A stretch of DNA of 64,000 bases. It comes from Sphingomonas sp. R-74633. GTDB lineage: Bacteria > Pseudomonadota > Alphaproteobacteria > Sphingomonadales > Sphingomonadaceae. The translations under genes were made by a program, and so were the position numbers. The stretch is from positions 617,985 through 681,984 of the forward strand of contig NZ_JACCFG010000003.1 of the NCBI RefSeq assembly GCF_013416555.1, in the 5' to 3' direction. Below the pieces are notes generated by a model, which saw only the letters and a list, made by a program, of their open reading frames with translations, made no database searches and was not told where the DNA came from. Positions 15,037-22,911 of this stretch are shown here, in pieces; position 1 is the first letter of the stretch, and every line of letters begins with the position of its first letter.

Positions 15037-15855
15037 TTACTGAAGAAGCTTGAGGACCGACTGCTGGCTCTGGTTCGCCTGGGCGAGCATCGCCGTCGAA
15101 GCCTGAGACAGGATCTGAGCCTTGGCGAGCGCCGCGGTCTCGGTCGAGTAATCCGTATCCTCGATACGGCTGCGTGCGTCGCTCAGGTTTGCCACGTTCG
15201 ACTGGAGGTTGTTGACCACCGACTCGAGCTGGCTCTGACCGGCGCCGAGGGCGGCGCGGGCAGTGTTGACCGTCTTGAGTGCGTCGTCGAGCGTATCCAG
15301 CGCGTCCGAAGCATCGTCCTTGTCCGAGATGTCGATCGCGACGGCGTCGTCGAGATCGATCTCGCTGAAGTCGAGGTCGACGGTGTCAGCTGCGGTCGAA
15401 CCGGTCTGGATGGTCACGCTGCCCGAGTCACCGGCCGAACCGTCGAACAGGGCCACGCCGTTGAAGGTGGTGTTCGTCAGGATGTTGGTGATCTGGGTGG
15501 TCAGCGCGGTGACTTCGGTCTGCAGGTTCGAACGGTCGTCGTCCGAATAGGTGCCCGAAGCCGACTGGACCGACAGCTCGCGGATACGCTGCAGCATGTT
15601 GGTGACTTCGCCGAGCGCGCCTTCGGCGGTCTGCGCCATCGAGATGCCGTCATTGGCGTTGCGGATGCCCTGGTTCATGCCGCGGATCGACGCGGTCATG
15701 GTCGAGGCGATCGCCAGGCCGGCGGCGTCGTCCTTCGCGCTGTTGATGCGCTTGCCGGTCGACAGGCGCTCCATCGAAGTGGCCAGCGCGCTGTTGGCAC
15801 CGGTCGAAGCATTGGCGGCGCGCAGCGCCGCGGTGTTGGTTCCGATAACAGTCAT
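15037..15855 (-). CDS. fliC: Flagellin
   Basis: The start at 15855 (MTVIGTNTAALRAANASTGA) has GGAG 7 bp upstream and gives 272 residues, a short flagellin. The N-terminal D0/D1 region (LSTGKRINSAKDDAAGLAIA, then the MNQGIRNANDGISMAQTAEG block) and the C-terminal D1/D0 region (NLSDARSRIEDTDYSTETAA) are fully conserved. The middle is a minimal loop that is strikingly acidic (about 155-195, many Asp). It forms the filament, exported through the type III system with FliS as chaperone. The gene stands alone and leftward between a candidate sigma-28 promoter and a strong terminator, as befits a highly expressed gene. Confidence 0.97.
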   Translation of the reverse strand: MTVIGTNTAALRAANASTGANSALATSMERLSTGKRINSAKDDAAGLAIASTMTASIRGMNQGIRNANDGISMAQTAEGALGEVTNMLQRIRELSVQSASGTYSDDDRSNLQTEVTALTTQITNILTNTTFNGVALFDGSAGDSGSVTIQTGSTAADTVDLDFSEIDLDDAVAIDISDKDDASDALDTLDDALKTVNTARAALGAGQSQLESVVNNLQSNVANLSDARSRIEDTDYSTETAALAKAQILSQASTAMLAQANQSQQSVLKLLQ

Positions 15856-15924
15856 GTTCTTTACTCCATGCTCGTCGGCTTCCCATTTACCCCCCTGAAC
15901 GGGAGCTCGGAGCCGCCAAGCCAA

Positions 15925-15951
15925 GGAACGGCCGCTGCGTGACCGACTTAA
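15925..15951 (-). promoter_or_regulatory. Candidate sigma-28 promoter of fliC
   Basis: Read leftward, TTAA (15951-15948), a 15 bp spacer and GCCGTTCC (15932-15925) follow the FliA promoter pattern. The predicted start gives a leader of about 63 nt. It shares the exact spacing and GCCGTT core with the fliD site, which supports the call. No sigma-54 element was found upstream of fliC. Confidence 0.55.
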
Positions 15952-16015
15952 GCAAAAAATTTCGCCTCTACATGCGCACGCGTAGACGCGCCCGGACCAA
16001 GGTGGTGGCGGATTA

Positions 16016-16038
16016 CGTAAATTTACGCGCCGTTAACC
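16016..16038 (+). promoter_or_regulatory. CtrA-like box upstream of flbD
   Basis: TTTA-CGCGCCG-TTAACC (16022-16038) is one mismatch from the alphaproteobacterial CtrA site TTAA-N7-TTAA. It overlaps a perfect 12 bp palindrome CGTAAATTTACG (16016-16027). It lies 40 bp before the flbD start. CtrA controls top-tier flagellar genes in Caulobacter and others, so this is a plausible entry point of the cascade. A clear -10 element was not found. Confidence 0.5.
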
Positions 16039-16077
16039 AACCTAGCGCCAAAAGGATGGTGTCCAGGGGGTTTACCA

Positions 16078-17334
16078 ATGCGATCCATCGTTCCGTCCGC
16101 TGCCGTGCTGCGCCAGAAATATGCGCTCGTGTCGTCGCTGCGTGCCCAGGGTTTCGCCGTCGGCTCCTGCGAGGAAGGCCGCCCTTCCGCGAATGATCTC
16201 TTCCTGGTGGCCGAGGGCGAAGTGCCTCCCGCAGCCGCCCGCACGCTGATCCTCGGCGACGAAGGCCGCCAGGCGATCGCGTTCGGCGACGGCAACCCCG
16301 CCCGCCTTTCCTACACCAGCGAAGACAGCGCCGTCGGCGCCGGCTTCGCCACCGCGCTGCTGCGTGGGCCGCACGAGCCGGTTGCCGCCGACCCCGAGAG
16401 CCTGGCGCTGCTGGCGCTGGCCGAGCGCGTCGCCGCTTCCGACATCACCGTGCTGATCAACGGCCCGACCGGCACCGGCAAGGAAGTCCTTGCCCGCGCC
16501 ATCCACAATGGCTCGACCCGCAAGGACGGGCCGTTCGTCGCGATCAACTGCGCAGCACTGCCCGAGACGATGCTCGAGGCGATGCTGTTCGGCCACCAGA
16601 AGGGCGCCTTCACTGGCGCCTCCTCGGGCGGCCAGGGCTTCTTCCGCGCCGCGCATGGCGGCACGATCCTGCTCGACGAGATCGCCGAGATGCCGCTGGC
16701 CCTCCAGGCCAAGCTGCTCCGCGTGCTCCAGGAGCGCGAAGTGGTGCCGATCGGCGGCACGATGCCGGAGAAGGTCGATGTCCGCGTCGTCGCCTGCGCC
16801 AACCGCGACCTCCAGGCCGAAGTCGCCGCCGGCCGCTTCCGCGCCGATCTTTACTACCGCCTGTCGGTCTTCCCGCTGATGACCAAGGCGCTCGTCGAGC
16901 GTCAGGGCGACATCGCCGCGCTCGCCGCCGCGATGGTCGTGCGCCACGCCGGCGGCCGCGGCGCGATGCCGTGGATCTCGAACGCCGCGCTCGAGGCGCT
17001 CAGCGACCATGACTGGCCGGGCAATGTCCGCGAGCTCGAGAATGTCATCCAGCGCGCGCTGCTGCTCTGCGGCGGCCGCACGATCGATCCCGAGCATCTG
17101 ATCTTCGACCGCCCGAGCGCACCGCGCCTCGACGTCGAGGCGTCGGGCACGCTCTCCAACATCGTCCAGATGCACGAGTTCGCCGCGATCCGCGAAGTGC
17201 TCGCCGAATGCGGCGGCAGCCGGATCGAGACCGCCAAGCGGCTCGGCATCTCCGAACGCACCCTGCGCTACCGCCTCGCCAAGGCGCGCGAGCAGGGCGA
17301 GCAGATCGATAGCAAGGCGAGGGCCTCGGCATGA
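16078..17334 (+). CDS. flbD: FlbD-type sigma-54 enhancer-binding activator
   Basis: The 418-residue protein has an AAA+ sigma-54 interaction domain: Walker A GPTGTGKE (129-136), the sigma-54 contact loop GAFTGA (176-181), Walker B GGTILLDE (194-201). A Fis-type helix-turn-helix lies at about 373-400 (ETAKRLGISERTLRYRL). The N-terminal 100 residues take the place of a receiver domain but show no phospho-acceptor Asp or Lys motif. It is the expected activator of the three sigma-54 promoters in this cluster. It heads the fliE-flhB operon; its stop overlaps fliE as ATGA. FleQ is an alternative family name. Confidence 0.9.
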   Translation: MRSIVPSAAVLRQKYALVSSLRAQGFAVGSCEEGRPSANDLFLVAEGEVPPAAARTLILGDEGRQAIAFGDGNPARLSYTSEDSAVGAGFATALLRGPHEPVAADPESLALLALAERVAASDITVLINGPTGTGKEVLARAIHNGSTRKDGPFVAINCAALPETMLEAMLFGHQKGAFTGASSGGQGFFRAAHGGTILLDEIAEMPLALQAKLLRVLQEREVVPIGGTMPEKVDVRVVACANRDLQAEVAAGRFRADLYYRLSVFPLMTKALVERQGDIAALAAAMVVRHAGGRGAMPWISNAALEALSDHDWPGNVRELENVIQRALLLCGGRTIDPEHLIFDRPSAPRLDVEASGTLSNIVQMHEFAAIREVLAECGGSRIETAKRLGISERTLRYRLAKAREQGEQIDSKARASA

Positions 17335-17702
17335 GCGGTATCGACGGTATCGGGGGTGGCGGCGCGATGAGCGTCGACCGGGTCATGGCGCTCCGCGCTT
17401 CGATCCTCGAGCGCAACACCGCGCTCGCCAAGGCCAATGAGACGCCCGCGGGTGCCGTCACCGGCGCCTCGGACAGCAAGGCCACGAGCTTCACCGCGTC
17501 GATGGAAGACGCGTTCAAGCAGGTCAACGCCGCCCAGAACCAGGCCGGTGCACTGTCCGAGGCTTATGAGCGCGGCGACACGGTCGACATCGCCAAGGTG
17601 ATGCTCGCCCGCCAGCAGGCATCGGTCGGCTTCGAAGCGACCCTCCAGGTCCGCAACAAACTCCTGTCCGCATACAAGGACATCATGAGCATGCCGGTGT
17701 AA
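17331..17702 (+). CDS. fliE: FliE, MS-ring/rod junction protein
   Basis: The 123-residue protein matches FliE over its C-terminal two thirds: AFKQVNAAQNQAGALSEAYE, then the LARQQASVGFEATLQVRNKL block and a YKDIMSMPV end typical of the family. FliE joins the FliF ring to the proximal rod and is the first rod protein exported. The Gly-rich N-terminus (SGIDGIGGGGAMS) is variable. The start overlaps the flbD stop and fliF follows after 3 bp. Confidence 0.96.
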   Translation: MSGIDGIGGGGAMSVDRVMALRASILERNTALAKANETPAGAVTGASDSKATSFTASMEDAFKQVNAAQNQAGALSEAYERGDTVDIAKVMLARQQASVGFEATLQVRNKLLSAYKDIMSMPV

Positions 17703-17705
17703 TCC

Positions 17706-19400
17706 ATGAGCAACGCCCTCACCCCCACCGATGCGTCGATCCTGCCCGCCACTGCAGGCCGCCTTGGCGCGCCGCTCGCACAGATGCGCGGCCTGCTTGG
17801 CCAGCCCGCGGTCAAGCGCGCCATGCCCCTGATCTTCCTGTTCGGCCTCATCGCCGCCGGCTTCCTGGCATGGTCGCTGGTCGCGACGTCGCCGCAGCGG
17901 ATCCTGTTCGCCAACGTGACCGATGCCGACAAGGCCGCGATCAGCACGGCGCTCGAAGGTGCCAGCATCAAGTCGAGCATCGACAGCTCGGGCTCGATCA
18001 CCGTTGCCGAGGATGATTATCACAAGGCGCGGATGCTGCTCGCCAGCCAGAACCTGCCCAAGGCAGCGCCGGGCGGCTACCAGATTCTCGACCAGCTGCC
18101 GATGGGCGTTTCACGCGCCGTCGAGGGCGAGCGCCTGCGCCAGGCCCGCGAGACCGAACTCGCCCGCTCGATCGAGGAGATCGATGCGGTGGCAGAGGCT
18201 CGCGTCCATCTCGCCACGCCCGAAGCCAGTGTCTTCGTGCGCGACAAGGCGGTGCCCACCGCCTCGGTGATCCTCAAGCTCCAGCCCGGCCGCGCGCTGG
18301 GCGAGGCGCAGACCCGCGCGATCGTAAATCTGGTCGCCTCGTCGGTGCCCGGCATGGCGCCGGAGAACGTCACCATCGTCGACCAGATGGGTGCCTTGCT
18401 CTCGAAGAAGGGCAATGAGGCCAATTCGGCGAGCGACGCGCGCATCGATTATCAGCGCCGCATCGAGGACAAGTATCGCGAGCAGCTCAACCAGCTGCTG
18501 ACGCCGCTCGTCGGCGCCGGCAATTTCACCGCCGAAGTGCAGGCCGATGTCGACCTGGACGAGAATCAGGCGACGCGCGAAAGCTATGACAAGGAAGGCG
18601 TGCTCGCTGCCGAGCAGGGTGCGTGGACCGGCAACAAGGACGGCAATGCGCCCGGCGGTATCCCCGGCGCGCTGTCGAACACGCCGCCGCCGGCCAGTGT
18701 GATCACCGCGCCCAATGCGCAGCCCACGCCCGGCGCCGCGCCCGCCGCACCCGGCACCACGGTTGCCGCCGGCACCAGCCAGTCGACGCCGCAAAAGCAG
18801 AGCGACAGCTTCACCCGCACCTATGAGACCGGCAAGCAGGTCTCGGTCACCCGCCAGGCCCCGGGCGCGATCAAGCGCCTGTCGGTCGCGGTGCTGCTGC
18901 GCGAAGAGGGCGGCAAGCCGCGCTCGACCGTCGAGATCCAGCAGATCACCCAGCTCGTCCAGGCCGCGGTCGGCTATAATCAGGGCCGCGCCGATCAGGT
19001 GACCGTGATCAGCCGCAAGTTCAACGCCGTCGCCGGCGCCGCCGAAAAGGGCCCGGCCTGGTACGAAGCCGATTGGGTGCCGCTCGCCGCGCGCAACGCC
19101 ACTGCGCTGGTGATTGCGCTGCTGGTCCTGTTCCTGGGCGTCCGCCCGCTCACCAAGGCGCTGCTCAAGAAGCGCGAGGAGCCGATAGCGGCGGGCAATC
19201 GCCCCGCGCTGGCGATGAGCGGCGCGCCCGGCGAGGATGGCCACGAAAACGGCGGCGGTGCGCCGGTGTCTATCGACATGCTCGAGGGCAGCCATAACAG
19301 CTATGACGAGCGCGTGGGCCTGGTCCGCGGCTTCACCCGCGACAATCCGGCACGCGCCGCGCTGGCGGTCCGCGACATGATCAAGGCAGACGCGCAATGA
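17706..19400 (+). CDS. fliF: FliF, MS-ring protein
   Basis: FliF builds the inner-membrane ring on which the flagellum assembles. The 564-residue protein has a first membrane helix at about 38-58 and a second at about 463-483. Between them is the large periplasmic YscJ/FliF region, with PMGVSRAVEGERLRQARETE and EARVHLATPEASVFV. The C-terminal tail, which binds FliG, ends with ARAALAVRDMIKADAQ. A Pro/Ala-rich loop at about 320-365 is variable in the family. The stop overlaps fliG by 4 bp. Confidence 0.97.
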   Translation: MSNALTPTDASILPATAGRLGAPLAQMRGLLGQPAVKRAMPLIFLFGLIAAGFLAWSLVATSPQRILFANVTDADKAAISTALEGASIKSSIDSSGSITVAEDDYHKARMLLASQNLPKAAPGGYQILDQLPMGVSRAVEGERLRQARETELARSIEEIDAVAEARVHLATPEASVFVRDKAVPTASVILKLQPGRALGEAQTRAIVNLVASSVPGMAPENVTIVDQMGALLSKKGNEANSASDARIDYQRRIEDKYREQLNQLLTPLVGAGNFTAEVQADVDLDENQATRESYDKEGVLAAEQGAWTGNKDGNAPGGIPGALSNTPPPASVITAPNAQPTPGAAPAAPGTTVAAGTSQSTPQKQSDSFTRTYETGKQVSVTRQAPGAIKRLSVAVLLREEGGKPRSTVEIQQITQLVQAAVGYNQGRADQVTVISRKFNAVAGAAEKGPAWYEADWVPLAARNATALVIALLVLFLGVRPLTKALLKKREEPIAAGNRPALAMSGAPGEDGHENGGGAPVSIDMLEGSHNSYDERVGLVRGFTRDNPARAALAVRDMIKADAQ

Positions 19401-20413
19401 ACGCCATTCGCAGCTTCAACGGCGTCGAGCGCGCCGCTGTCCTGATGATGCTGGTCGGCGAGGAAGAGGCCGCGGCCATCCTCCAGAAGCTCGATCCCGA
19501 CGAGGTCCGCTCGCTCGGCAAGGCGATGTTCAACGTCGCCGATGTCAGCGAGGCCGAGGTCGAGATCGTCCTCGACGATTTCGTCTTCAAGGCGCGCGAG
19601 CGCACCGGCGTCTCCTTCGATCCGGCGCCGCGCATCGAAAGCATCATGAACAAGGCACTCGGCCCCGAGCGCGCCTCGGGCGTGCTTGCCCGGGTGATGC
19701 CGGCCAGCCAGGCCGCGTCGATCGAGTGGCTCGACTGGTTCGAGCCCGAGGAGATCGCCGGGATGATCGAGGCCGAGCATCCGCAGATCGCCGCGGTGCT
19801 GCTCGCCAATCTCGATCCCGATATCGCCGCCAAGGTCTTCGAGCATCTGCCCGAAGCCGCGCAACCGCAGATCCTGCGCCGCATCGCCAAGCTCGGCCCG
19901 ATCCCGCCCGAGGCGATCGAGACGCTGAAGACGATGCTCAAGGGCCGTGCCGGTGCCGGCGGACGCAAGTCGAGCGGCGGCCTCCAGCTCGGCGGCACGC
20001 GTGAGGCGGCCAAGATCCTGTCGGGTGCCCGCAAGGTCACCGAGCAGCGCGTTATGCCCAAGCTCGCCAAGATCGACCGTGAGGTTGCCCGCGCGATCGA
20101 AGAGGCGATGTTCGTCTTCGACAATCTGCTCGAGCTCGACGACAAGAACCTGTCGACGCTCATCCGCAACGTCGACACCACGATCCTGGTCAAGTCCCTG
20201 AAGGGCGTCGAGGAAGAGGTTCGCGAGCGGTTCCTGGGCTGCATGTCGAGCCGCGCCGCCGATGGCATCCGCGACGAGATGGAGGCGCTCGGCCCGATGA
20301 AGATGGCCGATGTGCTCGAGGCGCAGAAGGGCATGATCGCGATCGCGCGCGGCCTGGTGAAGGACGGCACGCTGCAGATGCCGTCGAAGGGCGGAGACGA
20401 CGATTATGTCTGA
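19397..20413 (+). CDS. fliG: FliG, rotor switch protein
   Basis: The 338-residue length is typical. The N-terminal domain (about 1-110) binds FliF. The middle domain carries the EHPQ motif (EAEHPQIAAVLLANLDPDIA), and the C-terminal domain contains the torque helix region DNLLELDDKNLSTLIRNVDT plus VKSLKGVEEEVRERFLGC. FliG interacts with the MotA cytoplasmic loop to generate torque. It lies between fliF and fliH with 4 bp and 8 bp overlaps. Confidence 0.97.
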   Translation: MNAIRSFNGVERAAVLMMLVGEEEAAAILQKLDPDEVRSLGKAMFNVADVSEAEVEIVLDDFVFKARERTGVSFDPAPRIESIMNKALGPERASGVLARVMPASQAASIEWLDWFEPEEIAGMIEAEHPQIAAVLLANLDPDIAAKVFEHLPEAAQPQILRRIAKLGPIPPEAIETLKTMLKGRAGAGGRKSSGGLQLGGTREAAKILSGARKVTEQRVMPKLAKIDREVARAIEEAMFVFDNLLELDDKNLSTLIRNVDTTILVKSLKGVEEEVRERFLGCMSSRAADGIRDEMEALGPMKMADVLEAQKGMIAIARGLVKDGTLQMPSKGGDDDYV

Positions 20414-21137
20414 TTTCGCGCCGGGCTTTGCCGGCCGGATCAGCGCGGCCGGCCATGTTCTCCAGCGCGCATTCGGCGACGGCGCCGGTTTCGCGCCCTC
20501 GGAAGTCGAGCGGATCGGCCGCCGGGTCTTCGAAGAGGCGCCGGCCCAGCCGCGTCATTTCGCGCCCGCCAATCCCGATGCCAACCCCACCGAGGGTTGG
20601 GATCCCTTTGCTGCCGACACGCAGCACGCGCAGGAGCACGGCCCGTTCGTCGATCCGATCGCGGCGGCGCATGAGGCCGGCTTTGCCGAAGGCCATGCCG
20701 CGGCGGTCGTCGAGATCGAGGCTGCACAGGCGCGCGAGTCCGCCCTGCTCGACCAGGTCTCGACTGCGCTCGCCACCGGTGCGCATTTCGATCGCGAGCG
20801 CATGGCCGGCCAGCTGCGCCAGACGGTGTTGCACCTCGTGACCCGCATGGTCGGCGAAGTCGGCGTAGCGCCCGATGTCCTTGCTGCGCGGATCAACGCC
20901 GCCGTCGACATGCTCGCGGACAGCGCAGAATCCGCGCTGCTTCGCATGAATCCGGAGGATGTTCCCTTCGTCCACGGCAAGCTTCCCGCCACCGTCTTTC
21001 CGGTTGGCGACCCGCATATCGCCCGCGGCGGCTTCGTGATCGAGAGCGCCTCGACCATTGTCGAGGACGGCCCTGATCTGTGGCTCGAGCAGCTCGCCCA
21101 GGCGATCGATCGCGTGCCGATCCCGCCCGCATGCTGA
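20406..21137 (+). CDS. fliH: FliH-like regulator of the export ATPase
   Basis: FliH binds FliI and controls the export ATPase. This 243-residue protein has the expected variable N-terminus followed by a helical core (HEAGFAEGHAAAVVEIEAAQ at about 80-100) and a C-terminal FliH/YscL-like domain with TVLHLVTRMVGEVGVAPDVL. The end FVIESASTIVEDGPDLWLEQ is a typical FliH end. The family diverges quickly, so position between fliG and fliI is important evidence. It overlaps fliI by 7 bp. Confidence 0.9.
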   Translation: MSDFAPGFAGRISAAGHVLQRAFGDGAGFAPSEVERIGRRVFEEAPAQPRHFAPANPDANPTEGWDPFAADTQHAQEHGPFVDPIAAAHEAGFAEGHAAAVVEIEAAQARESALLDQVSTALATGAHFDRERMAGQLRQTVLHLVTRMVGEVGVAPDVLAARINAAVDMLADSAESALLRMNPEDVPFVHGKLPATVFPVGDPHIARGGFVIESASTIVEDGPDLWLEQLAQAIDRVPIPPAC

Positions 21138-22459
21138 ACCGCTTCACCGACAATTATCTGGAGGGCCTCGGCCTCGGCGATTTCGTGGCGAAGCCGCGGA
21201 TCTCGGGCCGGCTGTCTTCCTATGACGGGCTGCTGATGGAGGCCGTGGGCCTGCAGCTTCCCGTCGGCACCGTCTGCGCGATCGGCGATGGCGAGAGCCG
21301 AGTCGAAGCCGAAGTGATCGGCTTCCGCTCGGGCAAGACGCTGCTGATGAATCTGGGTGGCCCCGCCGCGCTGCTGCCCAACGCCCCAGTCCGCCCGATC
21401 GGCCCTCCCGGAGAGGCCGAAGTCGGCGCCGCGATGCTCGGCCGCGTGGTCGATGGCTCGGGCAAGCCGATCGATGGGCTCGGCCCGATCCGCGGCGCGG
21501 GCAAATGGCCGCTCGCCGGCAAGCTTCAGTCGCCGCTCGATCGTGGCCGCGTGCTCCAGCCGCTCGATGTCGGCGTCCGCGCGATCAACGGGCTGCTCAC
21601 CATCGGCCAGGGCCAGCGCGTCGGCATCATGGCCGGATCGGGCGTCGGCAAGTCGGTGCTGCTCGGTATGATGGTCCGCGCCGCCCAGGCCGATGTGATC
21701 GTCATCGGGCTGATCGGCGAGCGCAGCCGCGAAGTCGCCGACTTTCTCGAGACCAAGGTAGCGGGCGAGGCCCGCGCGCGCTCGGTCGTCGTCGCCGTTC
21801 CCGCCAACCATTCGCCGGTGCTCCGCATCCGCGGCGCGTTGCGCGCCACTGCGATTGCCGAGGCATTCCGCGACGAGGGCAAGAAGGTCCTCCTCATCAT
21901 GGATTCGCTCACGCGCGTCGCCCATGCCGGCCGCGAGATCGGCCTGGCGCTGGGCGAGCCGGCTTCGGCGCGCGGTTATCCGCCCTCGGCCATCGCGATG
22001 CTGCCGAGCCTGATCGAGCGCGCCGGCACCGATGTCCACACCGGCGGATCGATCACCGCGATCTACACCGTGCTCGCCGATGGCGATGACGGCAATGATC
22101 CGGTGGTGGACTCCGCCCGCTCGATCCTAGACGGCCATATCGTCCTCTCGCGCGCCCTTGCCGAGCGCGGCGTCTATCCGGCGATCGACCTCGGCCCGTC
22201 GGTCAGCCGCGTGATGACCGATATCGCGCCCAGGGAGCATGTCGCCGCCGCCCGCGTGCTGCGCCGGCACCTCGCCACCTATGAAGAGAATCGCGACCTG
22301 GTGCTGATGGGCGCCTATCGCGCCGGCGCCGATCCCGAGATCGACGCGGCGATCGCCTGCCATCCGGCGGTGATGGAATATATCCGCCAGGGTTCGGACG
22401 AGATCGTGACCCTGCCCGACGCAGTGACCGAGCTGGTCGGCGTGTTCGGTCATGGCTAG
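21131..22459 (+). CDS. fliI: FliI, flagellar export ATPase
   Basis: With the start at 21131 (MLNRFTDNYLEGLGLGDFVA) the protein is 442 residues, normal for FliI. It has an F1-type ATPase core: Walker A AGSGVGKS at about 158-165, IGLIGERSREVADFLE, Walker B VLLIMDSLTRVAHAGREIGL, and the type III ATPase signature PPSAIAMLPSLIERAG. The enzyme energises substrate unloading at the export gate with FliH and FliJ. An upstream in-frame extension into fliH was rejected. Confidence 0.97.
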   Translation: MLNRFTDNYLEGLGLGDFVAKPRISGRLSSYDGLLMEAVGLQLPVGTVCAIGDGESRVEAEVIGFRSGKTLLMNLGGPAALLPNAPVRPIGPPGEAEVGAAMLGRVVDGSGKPIDGLGPIRGAGKWPLAGKLQSPLDRGRVLQPLDVGVRAINGLLTIGQGQRVGIMAGSGVGKSVLLGMMVRAAQADVIVIGLIGERSREVADFLETKVAGEARARSVVVAVPANHSPVLRIRGALRATAIAEAFRDEGKKVLLIMDSLTRVAHAGREIGLALGEPASARGYPPSAIAMLPSLIERAGTDVHTGGSITAIYTVLADGDDGNDPVVDSARSILDGHIVLSRALAERGVYPAIDLGPSVSRVMTDIAPREHVAAARVLRRHLATYEENRDLVLMGAYRAGADPEIDAAIACHPAVMEYIRQGSDEIVTLPDAVTELVGVFGHG

Positions 22460-22877
22460 GTCGGTCAAGAAGCTCGATCGGCTGCTCCGCGTCCGCACGC
22501 TCCAGCTCGATCTGGTCCGCGCCGACGAAGTTCGCGCGGTCGCCAAGGTCGATCAGGAAGCCAGGCTGCGCGATCGTATCGCCAGCCTCGCGGCCAATGT
22601 CGCTCCGGTCGCCAGCGCGTCCGAATCGGCATCGAGCCTCGCCGCCGCCGCGAATTTCCGCGACCGGCTCCACCAGTCCGCCTTCGCCGCCGACAAGCGC
22701 GTCGAAGTCGCCGAGCAGAGCCTCGAGATTGCCCGCACCGCCACCCGCGAGGCGCGCCGCGATCAGAGCGCGATCGAGAAGCTGCTCACCCGTGCCGAAG
22801 CCGATGCCGCGCTCAAGGCATTGCGCGAACTTGAAGCTCTTCCGCCCATGGGCAAAAACCGGCACGATATTTGCTGA
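22452..22877 (+). CDS. fliJ: FliJ-like export chaperone escort
   Basis: The 141-residue protein is a predicted long antiparallel coiled coil rich in Lys, Arg and Glu, with KKLDRLLRVRTLQLDLVRAD at the N-terminus. FliJ links FliI to FlhA and recycles export chaperones. The family is defined mainly by coiled-coil shape and position, both of which fit. It overlaps fliI by 8 bp. The length is close to that of enterobacterial FliJ (147). Confidence 0.88.
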   Translation: MARSVKKLDRLLRVRTLQLDLVRADEVRAVAKVDQEARLRDRIASLAANVAPVASASESASSLAAAANFRDRLHQSAFAADKRVEVAEQSLEIARTATREARRDQSAIEKLLTRAEADAALKALRELEALPPMGKNRHDIC

Positions 22878-22911
22878 GTACCCTGTGAACTCGTGTCACG
22901 GGGACTTGAAC

